Under the pieces are notes generated by a model. The model ran no database searches, was not told where the DNA came from, and was given only the letters and a program-made list of their open reading frames with translations. From positions 1 through 62,256 of the forward strand of contig JACAED010000017.1 of the NCBI GenBank assembly GCA_013389025.1: a stretch of 62,256 bases of DNA, written 5' to 3'. This stretch comes from Hydrogenophilaceae bacterium. Its GTDB lineage: Bacteria; Pseudomonadota; Gammaproteobacteria; Burkholderiales; Thiobacillaceae. The position numbers and the translations under genes are program-made. Below are positions 9,462-19,059 of this stretch, piece by piece (position 1 is the first letter of the stretch; each line of letters opens with the position of its first letter).

Positions 9462-10745
9462 TCAAGCAGTTTTTTGCCCGGTATGGATGACTCGCTGGGG
9501 ATACGGAATTTCGATGTCTGCCTGTTTGAAGGCGCTCCAGATTGCCCAATACAGCTCCGAACGCAGGATGAGTTGCCCTTCTTCGGCATCCCTGATCCAG
9601 ATGGCCAGATTCAGGTTGATGCCGTTGTCGCCAAAGTCCCGGATCAATACCTTGGGTACTTCGTTGCCTTCAGAAATCACCCGGGGATGGTTTCTCGCAA
9701 CGCCAACCATCAGATCACGTGCCTGCTCCAGGTCAGTCGAATACGCCACCTGGATCGGCAGTTCGATGCGGACATCAGGCTTGGACAGTGAATGATTGAC
9801 GACTGTCTGCGTGATGAGCATTTCATTAGGGACGATGGATTCCGTCCCGTCCTGCGAGCGGATCAGCGTGTAGCGGGTATTCATCTCCGCGACCTGGCCG
9901 TATTTGTTGTCGACGGTAATCATGTCGCCCATGCGCACCGAGCGGTCGAGCAGGATGATGAAGCCCGAGACATAATTGCTGGCCACTTTTTGCAGGCCGA
10001 ACCCCAGCCCCACGCCCAGCGCCCCGCCAAACACGGATAGCACGGTCAGATCGATGCCCACTGCCGGAAGGGCGATCAGCACGGCCAGTATGAGAAGCAA
10101 GGTGCGGGCAGCCTTGGACAGCGCCATGCGCAGGCTCAAGTCCATGTGCGGCACCCGCATCAAGCGGCTTTCGATGAATTGCGCTGCCCATAGTGCAAGA
10201 ATGATCGCGGCGATGATGACGGTGATGGCCTCGAACAACAGCAGCAGCGAAAATTTGTGCGAGCCGGATTCGAAAGCGACGGTTGCCATTGCGGCGCGCA
10301 CGCGTGGCAGCACCCCGGTGATATGCATCACCACTCCGATCCAGATGATCCAGGCAATGCCACGCTCCCAGGCCTTGAGTGACGCGGAAGGCTTCAGCGC
10401 GTAGCGCAGGGAATAAATCAGCAGCCGTATCAGGACCAGGGCGGTAAGAAGCGGAATGGCAAGGTTCAGCAGGTGAAGCTCGCTTTGCCAGAAGCGCAAT
10501 CCTTCTCTGACTAGAAAGACGGCGGCAAGAATCGCGATGGGCAATCCAACGCGTTGCAGACCTTCTGCGCCGGCACTCCAGGTTTCTTCCAGCTTGCCCA
10601 GTCGCGGTTTGAGCGCGCGCGTTGCCAGCCAGCCAAGCACAATGCTCAATGCCAGCGCGGCAAGTTGAACCAGCAACGCCGTGTCGTGGCTGTCCTGAAT
10701 CAGCCTGGCGAGAAGATTGTCGAGGGGCGGGAGTTTTTCTGTCAT
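9462..10745 (-). CDS. MscS-family mechanosensitive channel
   Basis: This 427-aa membrane protein has four to six hydrophobic segments (about 22-45, 68-82, 92-118, 130-148, 165-190, 212-232) followed by the MscS core. The pore-helix and linker region is recognisable as GVGLGFGLQKVASNYVSG at about 244-261, then LLDRSVRMGDMITV and a beta domain ending near 400. It should gate in response to membrane tension and release solutes on osmotic downshift. It starts 6 bp after the acyl-CoA synthetase gene, so the two are probably co-transcribed. Confidence 0.93.
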   Translation of the reverse strand: MTEKLPPLDNLLARLIQDSHDTALLVQLAALALSIVLGWLATRALKPRLGKLEETWSAGAEGLQRVGLPIAILAAVFLVREGLRFWQSELHLLNLAIPLLTALVLIRLLIYSLRYALKPSASLKAWERGIAWIIWIGVVMHITGVLPRVRAAMATVAFESGSHKFSLLLLFEAITVIIAAIILALWAAQFIESRLMRVPHMDLSLRMALSKAARTLLLILAVLIALPAVGIDLTVLSVFGGALGVGLGFGLQKVASNYVSGFIILLDRSVRMGDMITVDNKYGQVAEMNTRYTLIRSQDGTESIVPNEMLITQTVVNHSLSKPDVRIELPIQVAYSTDLEQARDLMVGVARNHPRVISEGNEVPKVLIRDFGDNGINLNLAIWIRDAEEGQLILRSELYWAIWSAFKQADIEIPYPQRVIHTGQKTA

Positions 10746-10751
10746 GTGCCG

Positions 10752-12557
10752 TCAGAAGTCAGAAAAAAGCGTATCAGCTTCCTTAGCATAACGGCTGAGT
10801 ATCTGCGCTCTTTTCATTTTCAGCGTGGGTGTCAGCAGGCCGTTTTCTACTGACCACGGTTCCAGCGTGGCGTACAGGCGGCGAACCTGTGCATAGCCGG
10901 GAAATGCTTTCAGGCGTGCCGTCAGCCGGGCGACGAGCATTTTGTTTACGCGACTGTCCGTCAGTGTGTCCGGCGCCGAGGCATTCAGATTGTGTTCCGC
11001 GCACCAGCTTTGCCAGTGTTCGGCGTTGAGAACTGCCAGGGCGGCCAGATAGGGCTTGCCTTCACCGATGATCATGATCTGCTCAAACAGCGGGTCCAGC
11101 TTGATGGCCGCTTCCATGTCACCGGGGGGCACCTTCTCGCCATTATTCAGCACGATGATGTCCTTGATGCGGCCGATGATGTAAAGATGGCCGCGCTCGT
11201 CCATGCGGGCCTGGTCACCGGAATGAAACCAGCCTGCGCCGTCGATGACGGCGGCGGTTGCTTCCGGGTTGTCCCAGTAACCGCGCATCACGCAACGGCT
11301 TCGGGTCAGCAATTCATCGTGCTCGCCGATCCTGACTTCCACGCCTTCTGCCGGCTTGCCGATGCTGGCGGGGATGTTCGCGTCCGGGCGGTTGACCGAA
11401 ACCACAGGGCTGGTTTCCGTGAGCCCGTAGCCCTGAAAAATGGGTACGCCCAGGCCAATGAATACTCTGGCAATGTCGGGCGACAGGGCCGCGCCGCCCG
11501 AGATGGCGATCTTGAGCCGACCACCCAGTTTTTCCGCGACGCCGTCTGCCACCAGTTTTTTCAGCAGCGGCCATGAGAGCAGCTTGGGATGCCAGGATGC
11601 GCGCCCCTGCTCGTACTCGAATTGATGCCAGCCGACATCCACCGCGGTGTCGAACAGGGTTTGCGCCAACCCGCCCTTTTTCTCCAGCGTATCCTGAATA
11701 CGGCCATACACGCGTTCGTAGATGCGCGGCACGGATACCAGCACGGTCGGCCGGATGGTTTGCAGATCCTGAGCCAGGAGCGCGATAGAACGTGCGTAAA
11801 CAACCTCGCTACCCAGCAGCATGGGCAGGTAATAACCCGCCGTACGTTCCAGGGTGTGGGACAAGGGCAGAAAGGACAGAAAAACCTCGTCCGGCCCGAA
11901 ATCCGCGCAACGGCTGGAATACCAGGCATTCCACAGCATGTTGTCGTGGGTGAGCATGACGCCTTTGGGTTTGCCGGTGGTGCCCGAGGTATAGACGATG
12001 GAAGCCAGCATGTCAGCCGCAACACGGCGTTTGGGGATCGGCGTGCCTTCGGCGGCTTTCAGCCAGTCTTCGGCCACGGCAAACTGCGGGCTCCAGTCCG
12101 TGAGTTTTTCCGGCGGCAGCAGGCTGATGACCCGCTCGAGTTTTTGCGATGTGGCGACGATTTCCGCCACCTTGCGGTGCTGGAATCGCCCTTCCACCAG
12201 CAACAGGCGGGCGCCTGCGTTGTCGATGATCCAGGCGGCGTTGTCGGGGCGATCATCCAGATAAAGCGGGACGGTCACCAGTCCAAGCCCCAATGCCGCC
12301 TGATCGAAGATGACCCACTCCGCGCAATTTTTCAGCATGACGGCCACGCGGTCGCCCGGCGAGAGATTTTCCCTGGTCAACGCGGCTTGCCAGCGTTCAA
12401 CCTCGTGGGCGATGGCACGCCAGGTCAGGCTTTCCCAGCTTTCGGTTTCCGCATCGAATTGCCGGTAGGCCGTCTTGTCCGGGGTGGCGGCAAGCCGTTC
12501 CCGAAATAGCCCGGATAGCGTTTGCGCCCGGTCAGGATTGATGGGGTTGAGAGTCAT
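10752..12557 (-). CDS. Long-chain fatty-acid-CoA ligase (AMP-forming)
   Basis: This 601-aa acyl-adenylate-forming enzyme resembles the FadD15/long-chain acyl-CoA synthetase group. The AMP-binding P-loop (IVYTSGTTGKPKG) is at 187-199, followed by the GYGLTETSPV motif, the YWDNPEAT region and the SGDQARMDERGHLYIIGR adenylation block near 430-450. It activates free fatty acids with ATP and CoA. It lies between an RNA methylase gene and an MscS gene on the same strand, 36 bp after the former. Chain-length preference is not readable. Confidence 0.93.
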   Translation of the reverse strand: MTLNPINPDRAQTLSGLFRERLAATPDKTAYRQFDAETESWESLTWRAIAHEVERWQAALTRENLSPGDRVAVMLKNCAEWVIFDQAALGLGLVTVPLYLDDRPDNAAWIIDNAGARLLLVEGRFQHRKVAEIVATSQKLERVISLLPPEKLTDWSPQFAVAEDWLKAAEGTPIPKRRVAADMLASIVYTSGTTGKPKGVMLTHDNMLWNAWYSSRCADFGPDEVFLSFLPLSHTLERTAGYYLPMLLGSEVVYARSIALLAQDLQTIRPTVLVSVPRIYERVYGRIQDTLEKKGGLAQTLFDTAVDVGWHQFEYEQGRASWHPKLLSWPLLKKLVADGVAEKLGGRLKIAISGGAALSPDIARVFIGLGVPIFQGYGLTETSPVVSVNRPDANIPASIGKPAEGVEVRIGEHDELLTRSRCVMRGYWDNPEATAAVIDGAGWFHSGDQARMDERGHLYIIGRIKDIIVLNNGEKVPPGDMEAAIKLDPLFEQIMIIGEGKPYLAALAVLNAEHWQSWCAEHNLNASAPDTLTDSRVNKMLVARLTARLKAFPGYAQVRRLYATLEPWSVENGLLTPTLKMKRAQILSRYAKEADTLFSDF

Positions 12558-12593
12558 TGTCAGGCAGCGTCCTCCGCTCCGCCCAGAAGTGAA

Positions 12594-13898
12594 TTAAGGA
12601 TTTTTTACCAATACTGCCGCAAAAAAGCCATCCGTGCCATGGAGGGCGGGGTTGAGTTCGAGATAGTCGCCCGTATCCAGGGAAATACGCTGTGAAGCAA
12701 GGGCTTCGCGCGCGGGGTACAGGTGAAATTCGGGATGTTCGGCCAGAAAGGAAGTAACGATGACCCGGTTTTCTTCCGGCAACACACTGCAAGTTGCGTA
12801 AACCAGCCGGCCGCCCGGCTTGAGCAGCCTGGCACCTGCCCGAATCAGGCTGGCCTGGGTTTTTGCCAACGATGCCACGGTCTGCGGTGATTGACGGAAT
12901 TTCAAATCCGGATTGCGGCGCAAGGTCCCCAGTCCAGAGCAGGGGGCATCAACCAGGACGCGGTCAAGTTTTCCGGCGAGCCGTTTAAGCCGCGTGTCGT
13001 TTTCGCTGACAATCAATTGCGGCGTGACATTGGAAAGCCCGGAGCGTTTCAAACGAGGCGATAGCCTGGACAACCTTTTTTCATTGATGTCGAACGCGTA
13101 GAGGCGCCCGGACGAAGACATTTGCGCGCCCAGGGCCAGGGTTTTTCCGCCGGCGCCCGCGCAAAGATCGGCAACCATTTCCCCGCGTCTGGCTCCAACG
13201 AGAATCGCCAGCAGCTGGCTGCCTTCGTCCTGAACTTCCATTTCGCCTGACTTGAAAGCAGCAAGTTTGGAGAGGTCAGGATGGCCGATGACTCGAAGAC
13301 AAGTGGGTGAATAGTCGGTTGGCTGCGCTGCGATGCCATTTTTTTCCAATGCCGCCAGCAGGGACTCACGGCTGGATTTGACGGTATTGACCCGGATATC
13401 CATTGGGGCGGGTTGTTGCAGGGCCCGGCCGAGGTTCAGAATGGCCTCGTCTGCCATGACGGCGCGCAATTTGTCCACGACCCAATCAGGTAGTTCGGCC
13501 TGAACATCAAGCGGCGCGGATTCCAGCGACTTCGATTTGAGCGCAGCCAGAATGTCGCGGTCACGCGGTGGAATCAGGGGGTCGAGCTCGCGCTGGCTGA
13601 TTCCACGGAACCTTCCCAGCCATAACAGAATCCATAAGCGTGGGTTGCCTGCGGGCAGAATCCACCTGAGCGCAAGAAGTCGCCGCAATACACCGTAAAC
13701 ACATTCAGTGATGATGGTTCTTTCCTGACGGCCAAGCTTGGGCTGCTCGCGAAAGAAAGTGGAGAGTAGACTGTCCGTTGGCGCGGAAAACTGAAGCGCC
13801 TCGGTCAGGATGGTCGAAGCGTCCTGCAGCAGTGCGGGTGTAAGCTTGAGAGACAAGGGGGGCAAAATGGAATTGACACTATACCGTGAAGAACCCAT
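12594..13898 (-). CDS. RsmB/NOL1/NOP2-type rRNA (cytosine-5-)-methyltransferase
   Basis: This protein of up to 434 aa has an N-terminal NusB-like helical domain (about 20-110; the segment RQERTIITECVYGVLRR is typical) and a C-terminal SAM-dependent m5C RNA methylase. The SAM loop is ADLCAGAGGKT (243-253). The PC motif is VDAPCSGLG (Cys320) and the catalytic TC motif is YATCSVLPEEN (Cys370). It probably methylates 16S rRNA like RsmB, but could be a paralogue since the usual fmt/def neighbours are absent. The first ATG overlaps the divergent gene at 13867 by 32 bp; a TTG at 13856 would avoid the overlap and may be the true start. Confidence 0.9.
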   Translation of the reverse strand: MGSSRYSVNSILPPLSLKLTPALLQDASTILTEALQFSAPTDSLLSTFFREQPKLGRQERTIITECVYGVLRRLLALRWILPAGNPRLWILLWLGRFRGISQRELDPLIPPRDRDILAALKSKSLESAPLDVQAELPDWVVDKLRAVMADEAILNLGRALQQPAPMDIRVNTVKSSRESLLAALEKNGIAAQPTDYSPTCLRVIGHPDLSKLAAFKSGEMEVQDEGSQLLAILVGARRGEMVADLCAGAGGKTLALGAQMSSSGRLYAFDINEKRLSRLSPRLKRSGLSNVTPQLIVSENDTRLKRLAGKLDRVLVDAPCSGLGTLRRNPDLKFRQSPQTVASLAKTQASLIRAGARLLKPGGRLVYATCSVLPEENRVIVTSFLAEHPEFHLYPAREALASQRISLDTGDYLELNPALHGTDGFFAAVLVKNP

Positions 13899-14298
13899 TT
13901 TACGTGAAGCTCGTCATTTGCCCGCGGGTATCTACAATCAGACCCGGCTGCTTCTGGCTCGGGCAATGGAATCGGGTGCGGCGCCCTGCGTATTTGTCCC
14001 CATCCGGTCAATGCAATATCTGGCGATCATCGACCAGGAGGAGATTGTATTTGTTGACCGTGAATACCCTGGCATGGTGCAGATGGCCTGGCAGGACTTT
14101 CATCGTCAGGAGCGAAACGCACTGGATGAACGGGTGCAGTTTGAAGTGGCGTTTTATACCCGGACATCGCTTGAAATCCTGCCACGATTGCAGGGCGATC
14201 TGCCCAAGGCCCTGCAGCTCATGGTCGACAAGGACAGGATCGAGCACACGGCGGCTGTTTTGCCATTCCCTGCCCATGGCAATGAGTGCAATAAGTGA
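13867..14298 (+). CDS. Conserved-looking hypothetical protein, 143 aa
   Basis: I do not recognise this family. The product is soluble-looking (no signal peptide or membrane helix), begins MELTLYREEPILREARHLPA and is rich in charged residues. The segment QYLAIIDQEEIVFVDREYPG suggests alternating beta strands, followed by a helical C-terminus. Codon use resembles its neighbours, and the frame is open and well placed between a divergent rRNA methylase gene and a convergent psiE-like gene that abuts it with no spacer. The ATG at 13867 was chosen over an in-frame start at 13810 because the latter would run deep into the methylase gene. Confidence 0.7.
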   Translation: MELTLYREEPILREARHLPAGIYNQTRLLLARAMESGAAPCVFVPIRSMQYLAIIDQEEIVFVDREYPGMVQMAWQDFHRQERNALDERVQFEVAFYTRTSLEILPRLQGDLPKALQLMVDKDRIEHTAAVLPFPAHGNECNK

Positions 14299-14712
14299 CT
14301 ATTCATTGCCAATATCTTCCCGATAAGGGAAGCGTGCATGCCCGTAACGTATGATCAGGACGGAGATGGCGAGAATAAGTATGGCGCCAGACACGACAAG
14401 CATGCGGATCTCGCCGATATTTTTCATGTCTATGATGAGATAACGCGCAAGCGCGATCATGCCGATGTAAATTGGAAAGCGAATGGGCAGTTTGCCCTGT
14501 TCGTAATAGATGGCTACCATCGCCAGCACTTCCAGATACAGGAACATCAATAGCAGATCCGGCAGGGTGACGGCTCCCGCGCTGATCATCACCATCACTT
14601 CGCCATAGGCTGCCACCACGGTAGCAATGGCGATGATGCCCAGACCGACATGTTCAAGAAGGTGCAATGCGGACTGGTTCATTCGCTTGATAAAGTTGAT
14701 CGCCATTTTCAT
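14299..14712 (-). CDS. PsiE-like phosphate-starvation-inducible family membrane protein
   Basis: This 137-aa small membrane protein with four predicted helices (about 20-40, 50-68, 75-95, 102-122) fits the PsiE domain family. The central LLLMFLYLEVLAMVAIYYEQ and LPIRFPIYIGMIALARYLII stretches are typical. In E. coli PsiE is induced by phosphate starvation, but its biochemical role is unknown. No Pho box was evident upstream. Its stop codon directly abuts the stop codon of the convergent hypothetical gene. Confidence 0.8.
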   Translation of the reverse strand: MKMAINFIKRMNQSALHLLEHVGLGIIAIATVVAAYGEVMVMISAGAVTLPDLLLMFLYLEVLAMVAIYYEQGKLPIRFPIYIGMIALARYLIIDMKNIGEIRMLVVSGAILILAISVLIIRYGHARFPYREDIGNE

Positions 14713-14731
14713 CCTCCCCGGATTAGGTGCT

Positions 14732-14947
14732 TCAGGCCGGGATATCCGGTACCAGCAGCATTTTCATCTTTTCGATTTCATCCTTTAACTGCAACTTTCG
14801 CTTTTTAAGGCGACGAAGGGCCAGCTGGTCGGAAAACCCGGTGGTTTCCAGATGCTCGGTAATGGCATCCAGATCCCGATGCTCGGTTTGCAGACTGGCA
14901 ATGTGATTGACCAGTTCATGTCTTTCGTGTTCGGTCAGATTGGCCAT
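14732..14947 (-). CDS. DUF465 (YdcH-like) small coiled-coil protein
   Basis: This 71-aa charged helical protein begins MANLTEHERHELVNHIASLQ and ends in a Lys/Leu-rich helix (LRRLKKRKLQLKDEIEKMKM), the pattern of the DUF465/YdcH family of short coiled coils with unknown function. A longer reading with a start at 15016 would overlap purE and is unlikely. ATG codons at 14968 and 14965 are alternatives. It is divergent from purE, with 60 bp between starts. Confidence 0.82.
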   Translation of the reverse strand: MANLTEHERHELVNHIASLQTEHRDLDAITEHLETTGFSDQLALRRLKKRKLQLKDEIEKMKMLLVPDIPA

Positions 14948-15007
14948 GTCACAAGCATAAGCCATCATTGAGTAAAATATCCACTTTCCATTGCCTGAGG
15001 ATAGGCC

Positions 15008-15502
15008 ATGTCCCAACCCTTGGTCGGTGTCGTCATGGGATCATCCAGTGACTGGGAGGTCATGCAGCATGCCGTTGAGCAGCTCAAGGCCTTTGGCATT
15101 GCTCACGAGGCGAAGGTGGTTTCGGCGCATCGCACGCCAGACCTGCTCTATGAATACGCCACAACGGCCGAAGCGCGTGGCCTGAGGGTCATCATTGCCG
15201 GGGCCGGCGGCGCGGCGCACCTGCCGGGCATGCTGGCGGCCAAGACCATCGTCCCGGTGCTGGGCGTGCCGGTGCCCTCAAAATATCTCAAGGGGCAGGA
15301 TTCCCTGCTGTCCATCGTGCAGATGCCCAAGGGCATTCCCGTCGCGACGTTTGCCATTGGCGAGGCTGGCGCGGCGAATGCCGCCCTGTTCGCCGTGGCC
15401 ATGCTTGCACGCGAGGATGCAGGTGTTGCGGAAAAGCTGAAAGCCTTTCGCAGGCAACAGGCTGAAACCGTGCTGGCGATGAAACTACCCGATGTCAGCT
15501 AA
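15008..15502 (+). CDS. purE: N5-carboxyaminoimidazole ribonucleotide mutase PurE
   Basis: PurE (class I) rearranges N5-CAIR to CAIR in purine synthesis. The 164-aa protein carries the phosphate-binding GSSSDWEVM loop near the N-terminus, the catalytic SAHRTPD motif at about 44-50 and the [11 protein letters not shown] loop. It is full length. The 3' end overlaps purK by 11 bp, so the two are translationally coupled and act in sequence. Confidence 0.98.
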   Translation: MSQPLVGVVMGSSSDWEVMQHAVEQLKAFGIAHEAKVVSAHRTPDLLYEYATTAEARGLRVIIAGAGGAAHLPGMLAAKTIVPVLGVPVPSKYLKGQDSLLSIVQMPKGIPVATFAIGEAGAANAALFAVAMLAREDAGVAEKLKAFRRQQAETVLAMKLPDVS

Positions 15503-16646
15503 TTTGCCAATTTTGCCGGGAGCAACCCTGGGCATACTCGGCGGCGGCCAGTTGGGCCGCATGTTCACCATTGCCGCGCGCACCATGGGGTATCGTGTTA
15601 TGGTGCTGGACCCCGACCCGCAAAGCCCGGCGGGACAAATGGCGGATGTGCATGTACAGGCGGATTACACTGACCACGGCGCATTGAAGAAAATGGCCGA
15701 GGCGTGTGCCGCCGTAACGACAGAATTCGAAAACGTGCCCGCGGCAAGCCTGGTCGAGCTTTCCCGCTATACACGGGTCGCGCCCAACGCTGAAGCCGTG
15801 TCCATCGTTCAGGATCGCAGCCGTGAAAAAACCTGGCTGCGCGAAAATGGATTCACTACCGCGCCCTTTGCGCTGATTGCCCATGAAAATGAGCTTGAAG
15901 CGGCTGCGCTGGCAACGGGCTTCCCCGCCATTCTGAAAGTCAGCCGTTTTGGCTACGACGGCAAGGGCCAGATACGCGTCAACAACCGGAATGAACTGGC
16001 ATCGGCATTCGCCGAATTAGAAGGCGTGCCCTGCGTGCTGGAAGGCTTTGTTCAAATGGCAAACGAGGTCTCAGTCGTCTTGGCCCGGGCCGACTCGGGG
16101 GAATGCAGAAGCTGGCCGGTGGGCGAAAACCGCCACACGAACGGCATTCTGGATACCACGACGGTGCCAGCCAGCGTGAGTGAGTCAATACAGGAAAACG
16201 CGCAAGCGACCGCCACGCAAATTGCCGCAAAGCTGGATTATGTCGGTGTCATGGCGGTTGAATTCTTTGTCGATAGCGCCGGCAATCTGCTGGTCAATGA
16301 AATTGCGCCGCGCCCGCACAACTCCGGCCACTACACGCTGGATGCCTGCGTCACCGATCAGTTCGAGCAACAGGTCCGCGCGTTGTGCGGCTTGCCGCTG
16401 GGCGATACCCGTCTGCTTTCACCCGTGGTCATGGTGAATCTGCTTGGCGATATCTGGCGGCAGGGGCCGGACTGGATGGTGTTGCTAAGGCATCCCGGCA
16501 TCAAGCTGCATCTATATGGCAAAGCAGAGGCCAGACCGGGTCGCAAGATGGGGCACTACAACTGTCTTGCCGAGAGCATGGATTCGGCGGTTGAGCTTGC
16601 AAACATCACCCGCAAGCAGCTTGGCATCATTCCACTTTCAGGCTGA
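15492..16646 (+). CDS. purK: N5-carboxyaminoimidazole ribonucleotide synthase PurK
   Basis: PurK uses ATP and bicarbonate to convert AIR to N5-CAIR, the substrate of PurE. This 384-aa ATP-grasp protein has an N-terminal [11 protein letters not shown] nucleotide-type fold, the [17 protein letters not shown]-grasp loop near 140-155 and the metal-binding [13 protein letters not shown] motif near 275. It overlaps purE upstream (11 bp) and the convergent DUF3108 gene downstream (20 bp). Confidence 0.98.
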   Translation: MSANLPILPGATLGILGGGQLGRMFTIAARTMGYRVMVLDPDPQSPAGQMADVHVQADYTDHGALKKMAEACAAVTTEFENVPAASLVELSRYTRVAPNAEAVSIVQDRSREKTWLRENGFTTAPFALIAHENELEAAALATGFPAILKVSRFGYDGKGQIRVNNRNELASAFAELEGVPCVLEGFVQMANEVSVVLARADSGECRSWPVGENRHTNGILDTTTVPASVSESIQENAQATATQIAAKLDYVGVMAVEFFVDSAGNLLVNEIAPRPHNSGHYTLDACVTDQFEQQVRALCGLPLGDTRLLSPVVMVNLLGDIWRQGPDWMVLLRHPGIKLHLYGKAEARPGRKMGHYNCLAESMDSAVELANITRKQLGIIPLSG

Positions 16647-17730
16647 CGGCTTCCAGCACCCATTCGGCGCCGTCATCATCCGTATAGGTAATCCTGACCG
16701 GTAAATGGCGGTGCTCGATGGCGAGCCAGAGATGCACGGCGCCCTTGTCCGAATCGCCCGCGCGTGTCACATGCAGTGTCTGCAACTGGCCCAATGGCGT
16801 CTGGATGGTTTCGGTGCCCAGCGTGAGGTAAGGATAGCCTTTTATTCGCTTTGCGCCGGCTGCCACGATGACGCCTTCACCATCCTCCCGGGCGACCATG
16901 GCCAGCTGGAATATGGAACTCAGGGGATCCTGCGCCCCGGTCAACAGGGGAATTTCGGTTGTTCGCGTGCCTTTTTTTGGATCGATCCGGCTGGCTTCAA
17001 TGACATTGTCGTCGTAGCGGAACAACAGGGTTTCGCTTTTTCCGCCGGGCCGCTGCATGTCGTAGCGATCGGGAATCAGGCCCAGCGGCCCGATATGACC
17101 GCTGCTCTTTTGGAGGATTCGGCCGCTCAGGAAAATGGCCGCCAGACCGGTGGCTTCCGAACTGGATTCAATCGTGTAACGCTGATCTTCACGCCGCCAG
17201 ATCTGGGTTTGCCTGCCGCTGACCATGCCTTTGAGCTGGTAAACAATCTCGATATGCCTGGGCAGTTCCTTCAGGGTGCTTGCCGCGTGAGACAGCATGG
17301 CGTGCGGCCTGCTGCCGGGAGATGGCGGCTCGACGTCGGGTAAGGGAGGCGCTGCAGCAGCTTCGTTTTCGGAGGTCGGGGGCGGGGGAGATTCAACGAT
17401 TGTGTCAGTAACCGTTGACTGGTCAGCCGGGTCTTCCGGCGCAAGAGGCTCGGCCGCAAGGTCTGTTTCAGCAGGACGGGAAGGAGGAGGCTTGGGCGCC
17501 CTGGTAGCAAGCTTGGGAAGGGGCGTAGAATCGGCATCGGGTTTCCGGGTTTCAAGCCGGGTTTCCAGCCGGGCTTCGATCATGCGTGGCCCGGTCAATT
17601 CCGGGACGGTGAATGTGCCTGTTGACAGCAGCGCCGCATGCAGTCCGATGGAGCCCACCAGGCCAATCCAGAAGCCACGCCCCAGCGTTCGCAGGGTCAT
17701 GACACCGCTGCGCGGGGACGGCCTGCTCAT
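16627..17730 (-). CDS. DUF3108 protein with TonB-like proline-rich N-terminus
   Basis: This 367-aa envelope protein of unknown function has an N-terminal membrane anchor (about 18-38), a proline- and acid-rich linker (about 60-145, many PPP and EPLAPEDP runs, TonB-like in style) and a C-terminal DUF3108 domain (about 155-367). The linker could reach across the periplasm; the DUF3108 fold is thought to sit in the outer periplasm. It overlaps the preceding DUF3108 gene by 4 bp (ATGA), so the two paralogous domains are made together and may pair. It is the last gene of the purM-purN-DUF3108-DUF3108 transcript. Confidence 0.82.
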   Translation of the reverse strand: MSRPSPRSGVMTLRTLGRGFWIGLVGSIGLHAALLSTGTFTVPELTGPRMIEARLETRLETRKPDADSTPLPKLATRAPKPPPSRPAETDLAAEPLAPEDPADQSTVTDTIVESPPPPTSENEAAAAPPLPDVEPPSPGSRPHAMLSHAASTLKELPRHIEIVYQLKGMVSGRQTQIWRREDQRYTIESSSEATGLAAIFLSGRILQKSSGHIGPLGLIPDRYDMQRPGGKSETLLFRYDDNVIEASRIDPKKGTRTTEIPLLTGAQDPLSSIFQLAMVAREDGEGVIVAAGAKRIKGYPYLTLGTETIQTPLGQLQTLHVTRAGDSDKGAVHLWLAIEHRHLPVRITYTDDDGAEWVLEAVSLKVE

Positions 17731-18428
17731 GTCGCGCGATAATTCATCCCGATGAGTTGCTGCTCGAACACGCCTGAGTTTTCCTTCACGCGGATGCGCA
17801 AGGGCAAATGGTGCAGGGCGGGCGCAACCCAGACCGAGATGGCATTTTCGTCGGGCCCGGCGATGCGGCGGTATTCCACGGTTTCGAATGTACCCAGTGG
17901 CGTGGTGATGGGCATGGCAGGGAATTTCTCGTACTGATAGGTCAACAGTTGCCGGCCGTTGGTCACGGGCATTTCAAGTCTGTCGGGAAGTTTTTCCATG
18001 ATGGAAAAGACATAGAGCTGGCTCAAGGCATCCTGCGTTCCGGAAGGTAGCGCTTCCTCCTCGGTTTTGCCCTTGTATTGATGGGTCAGCAGGTTTCTCG
18101 ACCAGTCGAGGGTGGCTTGCGCGGCCTTCTGCGGCGCATTGCTGCGAACCTGGCGGTAAGACGTTGGAACGATCTCTTTGGGCTTGAACAAACCCTTGCT
18201 GATGAGGGTAAGCGTGGGCAGGAGCAAGGACAGCTTGCCATCGGGCTTGGCCACACTGGTCAACTGATATTGCTGGCTGCCCAAGCGCTGGAACCGGTCG
18301 GTGACGTTGCCGACGTACTGGCCATTGAAGGTAAAGCGGTAAACCAGTTCAAACTGTTGCGGGACTTGCGCCCATCCGCTCAATGGAATCGAAACCAGCA
18401 GCAGGCCAAGTAGGTAATGCATTGTCAT
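17727..18428 (-). CDS. DUF3108 periplasmic protein
   Basis: This 233-aa secreted protein has a signal peptide (MTMHYLLGLLLVSIPLSGWA, cleavage near residue 20) and one DUF3108 domain with the usual YRFTFNGQYVG start and SVWVAPALHHLPLRIRVKE block near the end. Function is unknown; it contains no catalytic motif I can name. It is 4 bp downstream of purN and overlaps the next DUF3108 gene by 4 bp. The link to purine genes is probably operonic rather than functional. Confidence 0.84.
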   Translation of the reverse strand: MTMHYLLGLLLVSIPLSGWAQVPQQFELVYRFTFNGQYVGNVTDRFQRLGSQQYQLTSVAKPDGKLSLLLPTLTLISKGLFKPKEIVPTSYRQVRSNAPQKAAQATLDWSRNLLTHQYKGKTEEEALPSGTQDALSQLYVFSIMEKLPDRLEMPVTNGRQLLTYQYEKFPAMPITTPLGTFETVEYRRIAGPDENAISVWVAPALHHLPLRIRVKENSGVFEQQLIGMNYRAT

Positions 18429-18432
18429 GCTG

Positions 18433-19059
18433 TCAATGAGTTGCCAACACCGACTGAGACTGCACGGGATTGATCACGTTCACTACCCCGTCCGAAATGA
18501 CCAGACGGCCTTCGGCAAACCATTTCACCGCGAGCGGATAGATGGTGTGTTCCTGAACCAGCACGCGCGCCGCCAGCGTTTCCGCCGTGTCGTCAGGCTG
18601 CACGGGGACGGCGGCCTGGATGATGATGGGGCCATGATCCAGTTGCGGCGTGACGAAATGCACGGTGCAGCCATGAATCTTCACGCCTTCGGCCAGCGCC
18701 GATTCATGGGTATGCAATCCCGGAAAAGCGGGCAGCAGCGAAGGATGAATGTTGATAAGCCGTCCCTGATAACGCTCGACAAAAGCCTTGGTCAGGATAC
18801 GCATGTAGCCCGCCAGAATGACGAGATCGGCCCCGGCTTTTTCAATTTCTTGCACCAGGGCCTGATCAAAGGCCTCACGGCTGGGGTGGCGCGTGTGATC
18901 CAGACCGATGGCGGGAATATTCCGCGCACGCGCGTAATCCAGACCCGCCGCATCGGGGCGGTTGCTGATGGCGGCGGTAAACTGCACGGGCAGGCCGGCT
19001 TCAAGTAGCGCCTTGAAATTGCTTCCGCGGCCGGAGAGCAGGACAACGGCGCGAATCAC
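18433..19059 (-). CDS. purN: Phosphoribosylglycinamide formyltransferase PurN
   Basis: PurN transfers a formyl group from 10-formyl-THF to GAR. The 208-aa protein shows the [16 protein letters not shown] phosphate loop at the N-terminus, catalytic Asn-His-Asp set in [20 protein letters not shown] (about 106-125) and [18 protein letters not shown] (about 130-148). It overlaps purM by 4 bp (ATGA), the standard purMN operon, and precedes two DUF3108 genes. Confidence 0.97.
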   Translation of the reverse strand: MIRAVVLLSGRGSNFKALLEAGLPVQFTAAISNRPDAAGLDYARARNIPAIGLDHTRHPSREAFDQALVQEIEKAGADLVILAGYMRILTKAFVERYQGRLINIHPSLLPAFPGLHTHESALAEGVKIHGCTVHFVTPQLDHGPIIIQAAVPVQPDDTAETLAARVLVQEHTIYPLAVKWFAEGRLVISDGVVNVINPVQSQSVLATH

